Source of the DNA: Distichodus sexfasciatus
Lineage: Eukaryota > Chordata > Actinopteri > Characiformes > Distichodontidae
Assembly (NCBI GenBank): GCA_032718565.1
Contig: JAVGVS010000516.1
Location: 153,197-217,196, forward strand
Length of the DNA stretch: 64,000 nt
Direction: 5' to 3'
In this document: in pieces, positions 63,467 through 64,000 of the stretch
Numbering within the stretch: the stretch's first letter is position 1
How the letters are laid out: every line of letters starts with the position of its first letter
Position numbers and translations under genes: made by a program
Notes under the pieces: generated by a model
Seen by the model: only the letters and a program-made list of their open reading frames with translations
Database searches by the model: none
What the model was told of the DNA's origin: nothing

Positions 63467-63599
63467 GTGAAAGTCTTGGAGCGTTGTTCATCTTTATCTT
63501 CACTTGCCATGTGTTTTTAGTGATGGTGATAAATGAAACACTGACGGGGCTAAAATGAGGCGCTGCTGCTGCCGCTCGCTTTGTGGTGCCCGACAGAAG

Positions 63600-64000
63600 C
63601 ATCACATCTCCACACGTATAACAGCAACACGCTGTCTGTCAAGCACAAACCCCCCTCACTCTTATCCGACCAATTTAATGAAGCTTCAGTTTGGACACAC
63701 AGGAAGCTGAACGTCCTAAATGATAAGACGGGAGGGTGCTTGTTTTGTCACATTGCCTTGTACGTGAACATCCTCATTAGAGATTAAGCTGTGACATTTC
63801 AGACAAATTTATTCTTGTGGATTTCTACTAGAAATGCTGGGGAGTTAGAGCTGGAGATTAATGAGCATACATCTTCTAAAGAGGAGCAGTGAGGGAGACT
63901 AATAAGATGAGAACTTCTACTTTATAACTATAAAATTAATGATTCTGCACATTCACAAGGCTGGCTGTCAGTCAAAAATATTAATTATTGACATTTTCCC
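63600..64000. other. Single-copy stretch at the window end, possible conserved element
   Basis: Complex non-repeat sequence with TTTAATGAAGC, GAGATTAATGAGC and CTCATTAGAGATTAAG motifs and no exon. Weak candidate only. Confidence 0.25.

Overview
The window is intronic and exonic DNA from a ray-finned fish. Its only recognisable protein-coding gene is a large part of col22a1 (collagen type XXII alpha 1) on the + strand, from the exon before the thrombospondin N-terminal-like (TSPN) domain to well into the triple-helical region. Teleost origin is inferred from vertebrate intron/exon structure, DANA/HE1-like V-SINEs, and very many short non-autonomous DNA transposons with intact 8-bp target-site duplications. 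The species is not determined. The von Willebrand A domain exons expected upstream and the C-terminal collagen exons downstream were not found, so the gene runs off both ends.

Layout. 1-13119: intron or upstream sequence packed with nested repeats, no exon seen. 13120-29871: five exons coding the region before TSPN and the complete TSPN domain, with joining phases 1, 2, 0 and 0. 30000-31120: a 1.1-kb pure-pyrimidine tract. 31134-31724: three lesion-bearing candidate exons (linker plus the first two collagen exons). 32240-63466: 27 clean collagen exons, all phase 0-0 and mostly 54 bp, coding Gly-X-Y triplets with three short interruptions that fall where I recall interruptions in human COL22A1. 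Exon lengths (for example 45 then 63 bp at 50142 and 52225) are collinear with the human protein as I remember it.

The product would be a secreted FACIT-like collagen of tissue junctions, especially the myotendinous junction. TSPN makes the N-terminal globular contact region and the Gly-X-Y exons make the trimeric rod.

The non-coding DNA is a stack of transposon layers: at least two tRNA-derived SINE families, V-SINEs, hAT MITEs with readable 8-bp duplications, elements whose ends suggest Harbinger, palindromic MITEs, LINE tails, minisatellites and microsatellites. Several insertions sit inside older ones, so relative ages can be read directly. I did not find a convincing new biological system. 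The most notable items are the cluster of defects in the first collagen exons beside the pyrimidine tract, the nested insertions, a CpG-rich promoter-like module kept inside a hAT element, and a tandem array of 3'-splice-site-like units.
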